This document shows, piece by piece, positions 1 to 7,888 of a DNA stretch of 31,684 bases. Position 1 is the first letter of the stretch. The number at the start of each line of letters is the position of its first letter. The notes below the pieces were generated by a model that did not search any database, was not told the origin of the DNA, and saw only the letters and a program-made list of their open reading frames with translations. The stretch is from the NCBI GenBank assembly GCA_964558275.1, contig CAZLDH010000009.1, positions 1 to 31,684 on the forward strand, given 5' to 3'. This DNA is from FW021-bin31 sp964558275. GTDB taxonomy: Bacteria > Bacteroidota > Bacteroidia > Chitinophagales > Chitinophagaceae. The position numbers and the translations under genes are program-made.

Positions 1-1017
1 TTTTTAGCTTATAAAAAATGTTTGGATATTGATGATAAATATAGTCCTATGTTGTTGAAATCATATAAGCCTCTTATCAAACTCTATAAAAAATATTGGG
101 GTTATGGGGTATATGGTTTTAATAATGACAAGTATAAAGCTGCATTTAAAGGCTTTAAAAAAGTGAAGGAGATGGTGGATTATTCTAAAACTTTAGAATT
201 GAATATTCTTCCTTCTGATATTTATACCATGGTCTATCTTAATATGGGTAATGCTGCGTATAGAGCAGGAATGAAAGATTCTGCAGTACACTATTATCAG
301 AAAGTGGTAGATATGGGGTATGATGAAGATGCTTTTGTGTATAAAATATTATTACAGGAATATCGTAATCAGGAAAATGACGACAAATTCTTTGCTATTT
401 TGAAAAAGGGACGTGAGTTATTCCCCAAAGACAAAGATTTCGTGCAGATGGAAATCAATTACTATAAAATGAATGGGGAAATTGACAAACTGATTGAAAA
501 ATTGAAAAAGGCAGTTCAAAATAATCCAAATGATTATGCCAAAGTCTTTAATTTAGCTCATGCCTATGATAATATGGCAAACAAGCAGGAAGATTCTACT
601 GCAGAGGGATCTGCTAAGCATGATAAATTGTTTGATAATGCATTGAAATATTACCAGAAGGCAATAGATTTAAAACCGGATAGTTATGGTGCAAATTTTA
701 ATCTGGGATTATTGTATTATAATTCTGCTGCGCATACAGGAGCAAAAATGAATAATTTAACTGATGAAGAAACTGAATCAGGAGTATATGATTCCTTGGC
801 TAAAGAAGAGGATATGTATTTGAAAAAAGCATTGCCTTATTTGCAAAAAGCCTATAAAATTCTGGATGCAATGCCATCTTTAACATCCAATCAAATGGTG
901 GCTTATAAAAATACAATTTCCGGTTTAAAAGGAATTTATGCACGTCAGGATAAAATGGATAAATATGATGAATTGGAGAAAAAGTTAAAAAATGCGGATA
1001 GCAAATTAGAAAAATAG
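1..1017 (+). CDS. Tetratricopeptide-repeat (TPR) protein, 5' end cut by the window
   Basis: The frame is open from the first base, reading FLAYKKCLDIDDKY before any start codon. The TTG at 22 is therefore probably internal and the gene begins outside the window. The visible 338 residues are rich in TPR-like helical pairs. The clearest is the NALKYYQKAIDLKPDSYGANFNLGLLYY unit in the second half, preceded by KLKKAVQNNPNDYAKVFNLAHAY and AAYRAGMKDSAVHYYQKVVDMG. TPR proteins are scaffolds for protein-protein contact; nothing here reveals the partner. The C-terminus is a charged, Lys/Glu-rich, probably coiled tail ending DSKLEK. No enzyme motif is visible. A strong hairpin terminator follows within 20 bp, so this is the last gene of its transcript. 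The TPR call is firm; a more specific role is not. Confidence 0.8.
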   Translation, partial: FLAYKKCLDIDDKYSPMLLKSYKPLIKLYKKYWGYGVYGFNNDKYKAAFKGFKKVKEMVDYSKTLELNILPSDIYTMVYLNMGNAAYRAGMKDSAVHYYQKVVDMGYDEDAFVYKILLQEYRNQENDDKFFAILKKGRELFPKDKDFVQMEINYYKMNGEIDKLIEKLKKAVQNNPNDYAKVFNLAHAYDNMANKQEDSTAEGSAKHDKLFDNALKYYQKAIDLKPDSYGANFNLGLLYYNSAAHTGAKMNNLTDEETESGVYDSLAKEEDMYLKKALPYLQKAYKILDAMPSLTSNQMVAYKNTISGLKGIYARQDKMDKYDELEKKLKNADSKLEK

Positions 1018-1035
1018 CCATTATTGGTTTTCAAT

Positions 1036-1072
1036 AAAAAAGGCTTTATTCAAAAAGAATAAAGCCTTTTTT
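1036..1072 (+). terminator. Intrinsic terminator after the TPR gene
   Basis: A perfect 15-bp stem (1036-1050 with 1058-1072) with a 7-base loop starts 18 bp after the TPR stop codon. The right arm ends in TTTTTT and the left arm starts with AAAAAA, so it could also work on the other strand. It isolates the TPR gene from the OmpA-like gene downstream. Confidence 0.85.
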
Positions 1073-1087
1073 AGATTTAAATAAGAG

Positions 1088-1104
1088 TTGGCACAAAAGT
1101 TGAA
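1088..1104 (+). promoter_or_regulatory. Candidate sigma-54 (-24/-12) promoter for the OmpA-like lipoprotein gene
   Basis: The sequence is TTGGCAC, five bases, then TTGAA. The sigma-54 consensus is TTGGCAC-N5-TTGCA, so the -24 half and the spacing are exact, while the C of the -12 GC is replaced by A. Transcription would start near 1115, leaving a leader of about 28 bases before the ATG at 1143. No TAnnTTTG element was found close to this gene. The missing -12 C keeps confidence low, and no activator site was identified. Confidence 0.35.
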
Positions 1105-1142
1105 ACTAATTAAAATACAAGTTAAATATTAAATCTTTTGAT

Positions 1143-1817
1143 ATGAAAATTACATTAAACAAGCAAATTTTAGTCATTGCATTGGCGGCGTTAGTTGTTG
1201 TTGGTTGTGGAAAACCTTTAACTAGAACACAAAAAGGTGCTGCTATTGGTACTGCCGGAGGTGCCGCAGCAGGTGCTATTGTAGGTAAAGTAGCAGGTAA
1301 TACTGCTTTGGGAGCAATTGCTGGTGCCGTTGTTGGCGGTGCGGCAGGAGCGATTATCGGAAATAAAATGGATAAGCAAGCTGCACAAATAGAACAACAA
1401 GTCCCCGATGCTAATGTTGAACGCTCTGGCGAAGGGATTGTAGTTAATTTTAGTAGTAAAGTATTGTTTGGATTTGATCGTTCTGATTTGAACTCTACAT
1501 CTAAATCTACAATTGATCAACTCATTTCTATCCTCAAACAATATCCTAATGAAGATGTTTTAGTCATTGGACATACTGATAGTAAGGGGGCTAATGCGTA
1601 TAATCAAAAATTATCGGTTAGAAGAGCCTCTTCTGTCGCTAATTATTTGACAGCCAATGGCGTGAGTACCGGACGTGTAACCACTAAAGGAATGGGAGAA
1701 ACTGATCCTATAGTGGATAATGATACACCGGAGCATAGAGCGCAAAACCGCAGGGTTGAGTTTGTATTGACTGCCAATGAACAAATGCAACGAAATGCCG
1801 AACAACAAGCGAATTAG
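1143..1817 (+). CDS. OmpA-family outer-membrane lipoprotein with glycine zipper
   Basis: The 224-residue product starts with a lipoprotein signal peptide: a hydrophobic stretch to about residue 20 and a VVGC lipobox, with acylated Cys22. Residues about 32-74 form a glycine zipper (AAIGTAGGAAAGAIVG-like, two YMGG-type blocks), which probably inserts in or packs against the membrane. Residues about 97-212 are the OmpA C-terminal peptidoglycan-binding domain, with FGFDRSDLN, VIGHTDSKG, NQKLSVRRASSVANYL and the final HRAQNRRVEFVL motif. The architecture matches the YiaD/OmpA-lipoprotein group, which anchors the outer membrane to peptidoglycan. The gene stands alone between two terminators and has a sigma-54-like site upstream. 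The ATG gives a standard signal peptide, so the start is secure. Confidence 0.9.
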   Translation: MKITLNKQILVIALAALVVVGCGKPLTRTQKGAAIGTAGGAAAGAIVGKVAGNTALGAIAGAVVGGAAGAIIGNKMDKQAAQIEQQVPDANVERSGEGIVVNFSSKVLFGFDRSDLNSTSKSTIDQLISILKQYPNEDVLVIGHTDSKGANAYNQKLSVRRASSVANYLTANGVSTGRVTTKGMGETDPIVDNDTPEHRAQNRRVEFVLTANEQMQRNAEQQAN

Positions 1818-1838
1818 TCAACGCTTAAGAAAATAATC

Positions 1839-1879
1839 AAAGCCTGAGAAGATTCAAAAGTGATTTTCTCAGGCTTTTT
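1839..1879 (+). terminator. Intrinsic terminator of the OmpA-like gene
   Basis: A 12-bp stem (AAAGCCTGAGAA at 1839-1850 with TTCTCAGGCTTT at 1866-1877), a 15-base loop and a following T run form a typical rho-independent terminator 21 bp past the stop codon. Confidence 0.85.
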
Positions 1880-1896
1880 GTTTTCTTCCCACACTT

Positions 1897-1940
1897 ATAC
1901 GGAAGTGATTTTTAGTCTATTTCAAAAATCACTTCCGTAT
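1897..1940. repeat. Perfect 17-bp inverted repeat, function unclear
   Basis: The arm 1897-1913 (ATACGGAAGTGATTTTT) is exactly complementary to 1924-1940, with a 10-base loop. It lies between the OmpA terminator and the pyk terminator. It has an internal T/A run at the loop end but no T tract after the stem on either strand, so it is not an ordinary intrinsic terminator. It could be a remnant of a small palindromic repeat, an extra bidirectional termination or mRNA-stability element, or a protein-binding site. Confidence 0.7.
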
Positions 1941-1992
1941 TGGACATTTTCAAAACAACTCTTTATGTCTTCCATGCTGCTAAATACATTAA

Positions 1993-2028
1993 AAAAATCC
2001 GGAAATAAATATTTACTTCCGGATTTTT
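1993..2028 (-). terminator. Intrinsic terminator of the pfkA-pyk operon
   Basis: A 12-bp stem pairs AAAAATCCGGAA (1993-2004) with TTCCGGATTTTT (2017-2028) around a 12-base loop. On the minus strand it begins 18 bp after the pyk stop and ends in a run of U. The A/T-tailed stem is symmetrical and may also stop plus-strand transcripts. Confidence 0.8.
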
Positions 2029-2046
2029 ATTCATGATTTAGGTTTA

Positions 2047-3552
2047 CTAGCTCATTTTACTAATCTTCAACATGTTTGTAGGAAGATGTTTTTCAATGGG
2101 CATGCTGCCGGTATTAACGACAACATCACCTTTGCTAATAAAGCCTCTTTCCTTTAAAATTTCTTGTTCATCTTCAATAATATCATCTATGCTGACTTCT
2201 TCATCATAGTAGAATGCACGGATTCCCCAACTCAGGCTGAGTTGATTAACTAGCGTTTTTACTTTTGTAAATACGTATAGTGGTGCTTTGGGACGATAAC
2301 TACTTAAAATGAATCCGGTGTAACCCGATTGCGTCATACCTATTAAAGCATCTGCATTTACATCATCGGCTATTCTACAACCATTATAACAAAGTGCATC
2401 ACTGAGGAAAGAAGGAGAGTGGGATTGAGGAGTAAGGTTTCTGTTGTAGATCACATTTTCTTTTTCTACTTCTTCAAGAATTTTGGTCATGGTTTCTATC
2501 ACCAATGCCGGATGTTTTCCCATGGCTGTTTCTCCACTCAACATGACTGCATCAGCGCCTTCCATTACTGCATTGGCTACGTCAGTAATCTCACTTCTGT
2601 TAGGTTTAGAACGTTCCATCATGCTCTCCATCATCTGCGTAGCCACAATAACAGGTTTTGCGCGATGAATACATTTGCGGATAATGTTCTTTTGAATCAT
2701 GGGAACCTGCTCTACCGGAAGTTCTACGCCCAAATCACCTCTGGCAATCATGATGCCGTCAGATTCTAAAATAATCTCTCTGATATTTTCTACTGCTTCA
2801 GGTTTTTCTATTTTAGCAATAATCTTTAAATGACTATTGTGTGCATTTAGTTTTTTTCTGAGTTCGGTAATATCCTTTACTTTTCTGACAAACGAAAGAG
2901 CTAGCCAATCAACATCCTGTGTAAGAATAAATTCCAAATCCTTCTTGTCTTTTTCGGTTAAAGAAGGTAGGGATATTTGTGTATCTGGGAGGTTAACGCC
3001 TTTATTGGAAAGGATTTTGCCCCCTAATTGTACTTCAGTAACAACCTTATTGTCTTTTGTTACCTCCAGTACTTTTACTTCTATTTTTCCATCATCAATC
3101 ATAATGGAATCCCCTGCTTTGACATCATTATGAAAATTGTGATAGGCGATATAGATGTTTTCTCTGGTGCCGGGGGTATTTTCATTAGAGAAAATGAGTT
3201 GATCACCCGGTTGTGCATCTAATTCTTCATTTTTAATTTTCCCTACTCTTATTTTTGGTCCTTGCAAGTCACAAAGAATAGCAACATTGTAAGGTTCCAG
3301 TTTATTAATCTTTTTGATATGCTGGATAACCTCTTTTTTATTATCCCAATCTCCATGTGAGAAGTTGAGCCTAAAGACATTGACACCAGTTTGCACTAAT
3401 TTTAGCAGCTGTTCGTAAGAATCGCAGGCCGGTCCTACAGTAGCAACCACTTTTGTTTTGTGAGAGGAGTGTTGCTTACTGGCTTTGTGGTTCATATTGT
3501 GATGAACGTACTTTGATAAATTTTTCTGGGAATGTGTTTTTGAAGTATCCAT
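2047..3552 (-). CDS. pyk: Pyruvate kinase
   Basis: This enzyme converts phosphoenolpyruvate and ADP to pyruvate and ATP in the last step of glycolysis. The 501 residues carry the family signatures in order: KVVATVGPA near residue 33, RLNFSHG at 61-67, the B domain around 100-190, the catalytic IIAKIEKPEAVENI at 244-257, the MIARGDLGVEL metal/PEP loop at 268-278, and ATQMMESM at 304-311. The C-terminal domain closes with the FISKGDVVVNTGSMP segment. About 30 His/Lys/Ser-rich residues precede the usual start of the fold. A second Met at residue 20 could be the true start, but the ATG used sits just after pfkA. It lies 15 bp downstream of pfkA on the same strand, so irreversible steps 3 and 10 of glycolysis are probably co-transcribed. 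Confidence 0.96.
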   Translation of the reverse strand: MDTSKTHSQKNLSKYVHHNMNHKASKQHSSHKTKVVATVGPACDSYEQLLKLVQTGVNVFRLNFSHGDWDNKKEVIQHIKKINKLEPYNVAILCDLQGPKIRVGKIKNEELDAQPGDQLIFSNENTPGTRENIYIAYHNFHNDVKAGDSIMIDDGKIEVKVLEVTKDNKVVTEVQLGGKILSNKGVNLPDTQISLPSLTEKDKKDLEFILTQDVDWLALSFVRKVKDITELRKKLNAHNSHLKIIAKIEKPEAVENIREIILESDGIMIARGDLGVELPVEQVPMIQKNIIRKCIHRAKPVIVATQMMESMMERSKPNRSEITDVANAVMEGADAVMLSGETAMGKHPALVIETMTKILEEVEKENVIYNRNLTPQSHSPSFLSDALCYNGCRIADDVNADALIGMTQSGYTGFILSSYRPKAPLYVFTKVKTLVNQLSLSWGIRAFYYDEEVSIDDIIEDEQEILKERGFISKGDVVVNTGSMPIEKHLPTNMLKISKMS

Positions 3553-3567
3553 AATGTTTTTTAAAGT

Positions 3568-4551
3568 TTAACTTGCAAGGATATTGGCCAATCTAAACCA
3601 TTTTTCTGAGATTCCATTACTTGCTTTGGTTGCTTCCTTCAGAGGTGTATATTTTAGTTCATTATTAATTCGGCCAATCATATAAGTTTTTTGCTCCTTT
3701 ATTAAGGATTCTACAGCTGCGAAACCCAATTCACTAGCCAATAGCCTGTCGGTGTAGGTAGGGGAGCCACCGCGTTGAATATGACCTAAAATACAAAGTC
3801 TGGTATCGTATTTAGGTGCTTTTTCTTTAATAATCTGTGTGAGTTGAGTAGCATTACAAGAGGAGGTAACTCCTTCGGCTACGATTATAATATTAACTAA
3901 TTTTTGTCTTCTCTGGTTGGCTTTCAGACTGTCAATAATATCTTCCGCATTGGTTTCTTTTTCAGGAACCAGAATATGTTCAGCACCGGATGAAATCCCA
4001 CTGTTTAGTGCAATATAGCCGGCATCCCTGCCCATTACTTCTACAATAAAGAGCCGATCATGTGCATCTGCTGTGTCTCTGATTTTATCAATGGCTTCTA
4101 CTGCGGTATTTACTGCTGTATCAAAGCCAATTGTTAAATCAGTGCCTGACATATCTTTATCAATCGTTCCCGGAAGTCCAATACAGGGAATATCATATTC
4201 CTGGCTAAAAGCTAAGGCACCTTTGAAAGAACCGTCTCCGCCAATAATAATAATACCGTCTATTCCATATTTTTTTACATTTTCATAGGCTTTAGCCCTA
4301 CCTTCTTTTTCGTAGAACTCTTTGCTTCGTGCTGTTTTAAGAACAGTTCCCCCTCTTTGAATGATATTGGCCACTGATTTGGTGTCCATTTTGAATATAT
4401 CATCGTAGATTAAACCACGATAACCGTATTTTACACCATATACTTCTAATCCGTTGTATATTCCGGTTCTTACTACGGCTCGTATTGCAGCGTTCATACC
4501 CGGTGCATCTCCACCTGAAGTAATTACTGCGATTTTAGATATTTTACTCAT
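3568..4551 (-). CDS. pfkA: ATP-dependent 6-phosphofructokinase
   Basis: It phosphorylates fructose 6-phosphate to fructose 1,6-bisphosphate, the committed step of glycolysis. The 327-residue length fits bacterial PfkA. SGGDAPGMN at 12-20 is the N-terminal nucleotide loop. GGDG at 104-107 and PGTID at 127-131 both carry glycine at the two positions that are Asp/Lys in pyrophosphate-dependent enzymes, so ATP is the expected donor. The catalytic loop reads TIDKD where E. coli has TIDND, a small departure. EVMGRDAGYIAL and LGHIQRGGSPT complete the substrate site. It is the first gene of the pfkA-pyk unit and has a TAnnTTTG -7 element about 40 bp upstream. Confidence 0.96.
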   Translation of the reverse strand: MSKISKIAVITSGGDAPGMNAAIRAVVRTGIYNGLEVYGVKYGYRGLIYDDIFKMDTKSVANIIQRGGTVLKTARSKEFYEKEGRAKAYENVKKYGIDGIIIIGGDGSFKGALAFSQEYDIPCIGLPGTIDKDMSGTDLTIGFDTAVNTAVEAIDKIRDTADAHDRLFIVEVMGRDAGYIALNSGISSGAEHILVPEKETNAEDIIDSLKANQRRQKLVNIIIVAEGVTSSCNATQLTQIIKEKAPKYDTRLCILGHIQRGGSPTYTDRLLASELGFAAVESLIKEQKTYMIGRINNELKYTPLKEATKASNGISEKWFRLANILAS

Positions 4552-4588
4552 GCTTGTTTATCAGAAAAATGAATTGTCTAACGAAATG

Positions 4589-4596
4589 CAAAAGTA
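4589..4596 (-). promoter_or_regulatory. Bacteroidota -7 promoter element for pfkA-pyk
   Basis: On the minus strand the sequence is TACTTTTG, an exact match to the TAnnTTTG element read by the primary sigma factor of Bacteroidota. It predicts a transcript start near 4582 and a leader of about 30 bases. The -33 half is not clear. Confidence 0.45.
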
Positions 4597-4691
4597 ACAT
4601 TTTAGGCTCACTTTTGTAAATTCTCTACAATAAAATTCTATTTGATGGCGGGTTATTGCTTTTTTATTTACTTTGTCAAAAATAATTTGAT

Positions 4692-5609
4692 ATGCCTAAA
4701 ATACTGATCACCGGATCTAATGGATTATTAGGAGAACATCTGGTTCAAAAGTTTAAAAATAAGAAAGATTGGGAACTAGTGGCCACTGCCAGAGGGGAAA
4801 ACAGATTAATGAATAAAACGGGATATCGTTTTCGGTCCCTTGATATTTGTGATCCGGAACAGGTGGAAAATGTATTATTGGATGAAAATCCGGATTATAT
4901 CATTCATGCGGCTGCAATGACGCAGGTAGATGGTTGTGAAGAAGATAAAAATATGTGTTGGAATACCAATGTAATTGCAACGCAGTGGTTGGTAAAAGGG
5001 GCACAGAAAATAAAAGCTTATTTTGTTTTCATTTCTACAGATTTTATTTTTGATGGAGATAAAGGTCCCTATTCAGAAGATGAATTACCCAATCCTTTGA
5101 ATTACTATGGCATGAGTAAACTTGCTGCTGAAATGTTTTTGAAAGGTGCTGATATAGCTTCTACAATCTTGCGTACTGTTTTGGTATATGGCGTGTCAGA
5201 AAATAAAGCCAGATCAAATATTATTTTATGGGTGAAGGAAAGTTTGGAAGCAGGAAAGCAAATTCATGTTGTGGATGACCAATGGCGAACGCCAACCTTA
5301 GTAGATGATTTGGCGGAGGGCTGTCATTTAGTTATAGCGAAAAAGGAAAAAGGAGGAACGCTTAAAAAGATATATAATATTTCCGGTAAAGAAATAGTTA
5401 CTCCTTATCAAATTGCAATAGAGGTGGCCAATTATTTTGGATTGGATCAATCCTTAATTACGCGAGCGGATGCTTCAACTTTTTCTCAAAAGGCAAAACG
5501 ACCTGCGAAAACAGGATTTTTACTGAATAGGGCAGAGCAAGAACTCAATTATCGACCACATACTTTACAACAAGGATTGCATGTAGTGAAGGAGAAATTA
5601 AAAGGTTAA
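4692..5609 (+). CDS. rfbD: RmlD-family dTDP-4-dehydrorhamnose reductase
   Basis: This extended short-chain reductase carries out the last step of dTDP-L-rhamnose synthesis, reducing dTDP-4-dehydro-L-rhamnose with NAD(P)H. Over 305 residues it shows the Rossmann loop TGSNGLLG at 7-14, HAAAMTQVDGCE near 74-84, STDFIFDG at 116-123, and the catalytic Y140-GMS-K144. A sugar-binding C-terminal half follows, with VVDDQWRTPTLVDDLA. The partner epimerase gene (rfbC) lies 9 bp away on the opposite strand, end to end, which supports the pathway assignment; rmlA and rmlB are not in this window. Some RmlD-like proteins act on other deoxysugars, so the exact substrate is inferred from the neighbour. Confidence 0.85.
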   Translation: MPKILITGSNGLLGEHLVQKFKNKKDWELVATARGENRLMNKTGYRFRSLDICDPEQVENVLLDENPDYIIHAAAMTQVDGCEEDKNMCWNTNVIATQWLVKGAQKIKAYFVFISTDFIFDGDKGPYSEDELPNPLNYYGMSKLAAEMFLKGADIASTILRTVLVYGVSENKARSNIILWVKESLEAGKQIHVVDDQWRTPTLVDDLAEGCHLVIAKKEKGGTLKKIYNISGKEIVTPYQIAIEVANYFGLDQSLITRADASTFSQKAKRPAKTGFLLNRAEQELNYRPHTLQQGLHVVKEKLKG

Positions 5610-5618
5610 GCATTGTTC

Positions 5619-6182
5619 TCAGGTCTCTTCATATACAAATGGAGAGACTATCTCATCTAAAGTCGGATAATCTTGATCCTTTTCGGAAAGAATCATTTCA
5701 TCTTTAGGGATTTGCCAGTCTATATTTAAGGAATTATCAAAAATAGAAATGCCTCCTTCAGAAGATTTTTCGTAAAAGGCATCACATTTATAGAAGACCT
5801 CAGCGGTTGGGGTAAGTACTGAATATCCATGGGCAAAACCTTTGGGTATAAGCAATTGCTTTTTATTTTTTGCAGATAATTCAATAGTAAATACCTTTTT
5901 ATAGGTAGGAGATCCTTTTCTGATATCCACCACTAAATCTAAAATATTCCCCTGCAAAGTGCGTAATAGTTTTGTTTGAGCGTAAGGTGGTTTTTGAAAA
6001 TGTAAACCTCTCACTACGCCATAGGATGATAAAGCCTGATTATCTTGTACAAAGCAATAGTTGATATTGGAATTTAGGAAAGTCTTTTCATTATAACTTT
6101 CATAAAAATAGCCTCTGCTATCTTCAAATACGGTGGGTTCGAAAATATATAATCCGGGAAAGGAAGTTGTTTTAAATGGCAT
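5619..6182 (-). CDS. rfbC: dTDP-4-dehydrorhamnose 3,5-epimerase
   Basis: RmlC is a small cupin enzyme that epimerises C3 and C5 of dTDP-4-dehydro-6-deoxy-D-glucose, feeding RmlD. The 187 residues match the family length. DSRGYFYE occurs at 21-28, the general-base His61 sits in VVRGLHFQ, IPKGFAHGY is at 112-120, and a Tyr follows in EVFYKC near 131. The C-terminal pattern NIDWQIP...LSEKDQDYPTL is typical. It converges on rfbD with only 9 bp between the stop codons, so there is no room for a separate terminator, and antisense overlap of the two transcripts is likely. Confidence 0.93.
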   Translation of the reverse strand: MPFKTTSFPGLYIFEPTVFEDSRGYFYESYNEKTFLNSNINYCFVQDNQALSSYGVVRGLHFQKPPYAQTKLLRTLQGNILDLVVDIRKGSPTYKKVFTIELSAKNKKQLLIPKGFAHGYSVLTPTAEVFYKCDAFYEKSSEGGISIFDNSLNIDWQIPKDEMILSEKDQDYPTLDEIVSPFVYEET

Positions 6183-6221
6183 AATAGTGGTTCAAAGTTT
6201 TAGTTTTGAGGTTTACATAGT

Positions 6222-6788
6222 TTATTCACGAATGATGTCAACTTCCCCGTTGTTTTTAAATTTGATGATACGAGAAGGGGTGGCAGGTGTTTCATCTTCC
6301 TGTCTGTATTGTACAATGTAATCCACACCCTCCTTTATTTCTCTTGAAACGGCAGAAAAAAATGGAGCCGAAGGCTGTCCGCTAATGTTTGCTGAGGTGG
6401 AAACAATAGGGTGCCCAAGTCTTTTGATTAAGGCTTTGCAGAAAGGTTCCTGAACTACTCTGATAGCGATACTTCCATCTGTATTTACCAGATTATCAGG
6501 CAATCCTAATGCATTATCGTAAATAATAGTTGTTGGTTTTGTAGCATTTTCTAAAATGTTGAATATTTCAGGATGTGGGCTGGCAGTGTATTTTAAAATA
6601 GCTCTATTTTCAGCTGCAAGAATAATCATACTTTTGCTGTCGTCTCTTTGCTTTAACTGATAGATGCGTTTGATGGCTTCACTATTGGTTGCATCACATC
6701 CGATTCCCCATACAGTATCGGTAGGATAGAGGATGATTTTGCCTTTCTTAAGTGCAGAGAGGGTTTCTTTGATATCAGTATCTACCAT
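6222..6788 (-). CDS. tsaC: L-threonylcarbamoyladenylate synthase (Sua5/YciO/YrdC family)
   Basis: This enzyme makes threonylcarbamoyl-AMP from threonine, bicarbonate and ATP, the precursor for the t6A37 modification of tRNAs that read ANN codons. The 188 residues form a single YrdC domain with no C-terminal Sua5 extension, hence the TsaC form. YPTDTVWGIGCD is at 21-32, the LKQRDDSKSM nucleotide-binding stretch near 45-54, and STSANISG at 130-137. It lies 39 bp upstream of rfbC on the same strand and may be co-transcribed with it. It diverges from menA, and each gene has its own TAnnTTTG element in the shared 143-bp gap. Confidence 0.92.
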   Translation of the reverse strand: MVDTDIKETLSALKKGKIILYPTDTVWGIGCDATNSEAIKRIYQLKQRDDSKSMIILAAENRAILKYTASPHPEIFNILENATKPTTIIYDNALGLPDNLVNTDGSIAIRVVQEPFCKALIKRLGHPIVSTSANISGQPSAPFFSAVSREIKEGVDYIVQYRQEDETPATPSRIIKFKNNGEVDIIRE

Positions 6789-6806
6789 GATTTATCATAA
6801 TTTTTA

Positions 6807-6814
6807 CAAATTTA
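6807..6814 (-). promoter_or_regulatory. Bacteroidota -7 promoter element for tsaC
   Basis: On the minus strand TAAATTTG matches TAnnTTTG exactly and lies 18 bp upstream of the tsaC ATG, giving a very short leader. No clear -33 half was seen. Confidence 0.4.
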
Positions 6815-6877
6815 CATAAATATAGTTGTCTGTCTAAAAAAAGAGCAGCGTTAAGTTTACTAGTAACAAAAACCTAC

Positions 6878-6885
6878 TAACTTTG
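6878..6885 (+). promoter_or_regulatory. Bacteroidota -7 promoter element for menA
   Basis: TAACTTTG matches TAnnTTTG. A TTTA at 6856-6859, 18 bp upstream, could serve as a degenerate -33 half. The predicted start near 6892 gives a leader of about 40 bases to the menA ATG at 6932. Confidence 0.45.
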
Positions 6886-6931
6886 TGGGCTTAAATCTAT
6901 TTCTTAAAGTCAAAAAAGCAGGAAATTTGCA

Positions 6932-7828
6932 ATGGAAAATAACCGTTTAAAAGTCTGGTGGCGTATGCTGAGACCCCACACTTTAACTGCTTCTTTTATT
7001 CCTGTTTTTGTAGGTACCATGTTGGCGTTAGTTGACGGCGTGTTTGATTCTTTATTGTTTGCAGCTATGTTACTGGCTTCTATGCTGATTCAGAGTGCGA
7101 CCAATATGTTTAATGAATATTTTGATTATAAACGAGGGCTGGACAATGAGGACTCTGTTGGGATTGGAGGAACTATCGTAAGGGATGGCATAGCACCAAA
7201 GGTAGTGTTGAAATTGGGTTATATATTTTTTGGATTAGCAGTGCTCTTAGGTGTTTTTATTTGCATGTTTTCCAGTTGGTGGATTGCTGTAGTTGGTACT
7301 GTATGTATGATAGTCGGATATTTATACACCGGCGGTTCGCATCCCATAGCATATACACCTTTCGGGGAAGTCTCTGCCGGTTTTATGATGGGAACGGTAA
7401 TTATTGGAATTAGTTATTTTATTCAAACAGGGAGAATTACTTCTGATGTACTGCTTATCTCTATACCAACGGCCTTGTTTATCAGCTGTTTGCTATTGGC
7501 AAATAACATCAGAGATTTAAAAGGAGATAAAGAAAATGGAAGAAGAACGATTGCGATACTGCTTGGTCGCCGAAATGCTATTGTATTAGAAGCCGGTGCT
7601 TTTGTTTTTATATATCTGATAACCATCTATTTCATTGTATCGGGCATGCTTCCTTGGTGGTCTTTCCTTACCTTCTTGAGTATGATAAAGGCTTTGAGCG
7701 CCATTAAAAAATTTAAAGGAAAAAATACCCCGGCTGAAATGTTACCCGCAATGGTAGATACGGGCAAGGCAAATACTATTTATGGTATCATGTTGGGAAT
7801 TTCTTTATTGTTAAGTTATTTTGTCTAA
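6932..7828 (+). CDS. menA: 1,4-dihydroxy-2-naphthoate polyprenyltransferase
   Basis: MenA joins a polyprenyl chain to 1,4-dihydroxy-2-naphthoate in the inner membrane, giving demethylmenaquinone. The 298-residue protein is a UbiA-superfamily enzyme with about eight or nine hydrophobic helices. The two Asp-rich prenyl-diphosphate sites are visible: NMFNEYFDYKRGLD at 58-71 and NNIRDLKGDKENGRRT at 191-206. The N-terminal WWRMLRPHTLTASFIPVFVG is typical of MenA rather than of UbiA or haem O synthase. Menaquinone is the usual Bacteroidota respiratory quinone and would accept electrons from the PoxB-type enzyme encoded 2 kb downstream. It lies 60 bp ahead of purK on the same strand. Confidence 0.94.
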   Translation: MENNRLKVWWRMLRPHTLTASFIPVFVGTMLALVDGVFDSLLFAAMLLASMLIQSATNMFNEYFDYKRGLDNEDSVGIGGTIVRDGIAPKVVLKLGYIFFGLAVLLGVFICMFSSWWIAVVGTVCMIVGYLYTGGSHPIAYTPFGEVSAGFMMGTVIIGISYFIQTGRITSDVLLISIPTALFISCLLLANNIRDLKGDKENGRRTIAILLGRRNAIVLEAGAFVFIYLITIYFIVSGMLPWWSFLTFLSMIKALSAIKKFKGKNTPAEMLPAMVDTGKANTIYGIMLGISLLLSYFV

Positions 7829-7888
7829 AGCTTAAAGCAAAAGGCAGAAAGCTTAAAGCTGAACTGAAAAATACTTACCTTCGCTTTC

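Noticed and set aside
7827..7859. Two 12-bp AAAGCTTAAAGC repeats between menA and purK
   Set aside because: Only two simple AT-rich copies with an internal AAGCTT palindrome; no pattern pointing to a function.
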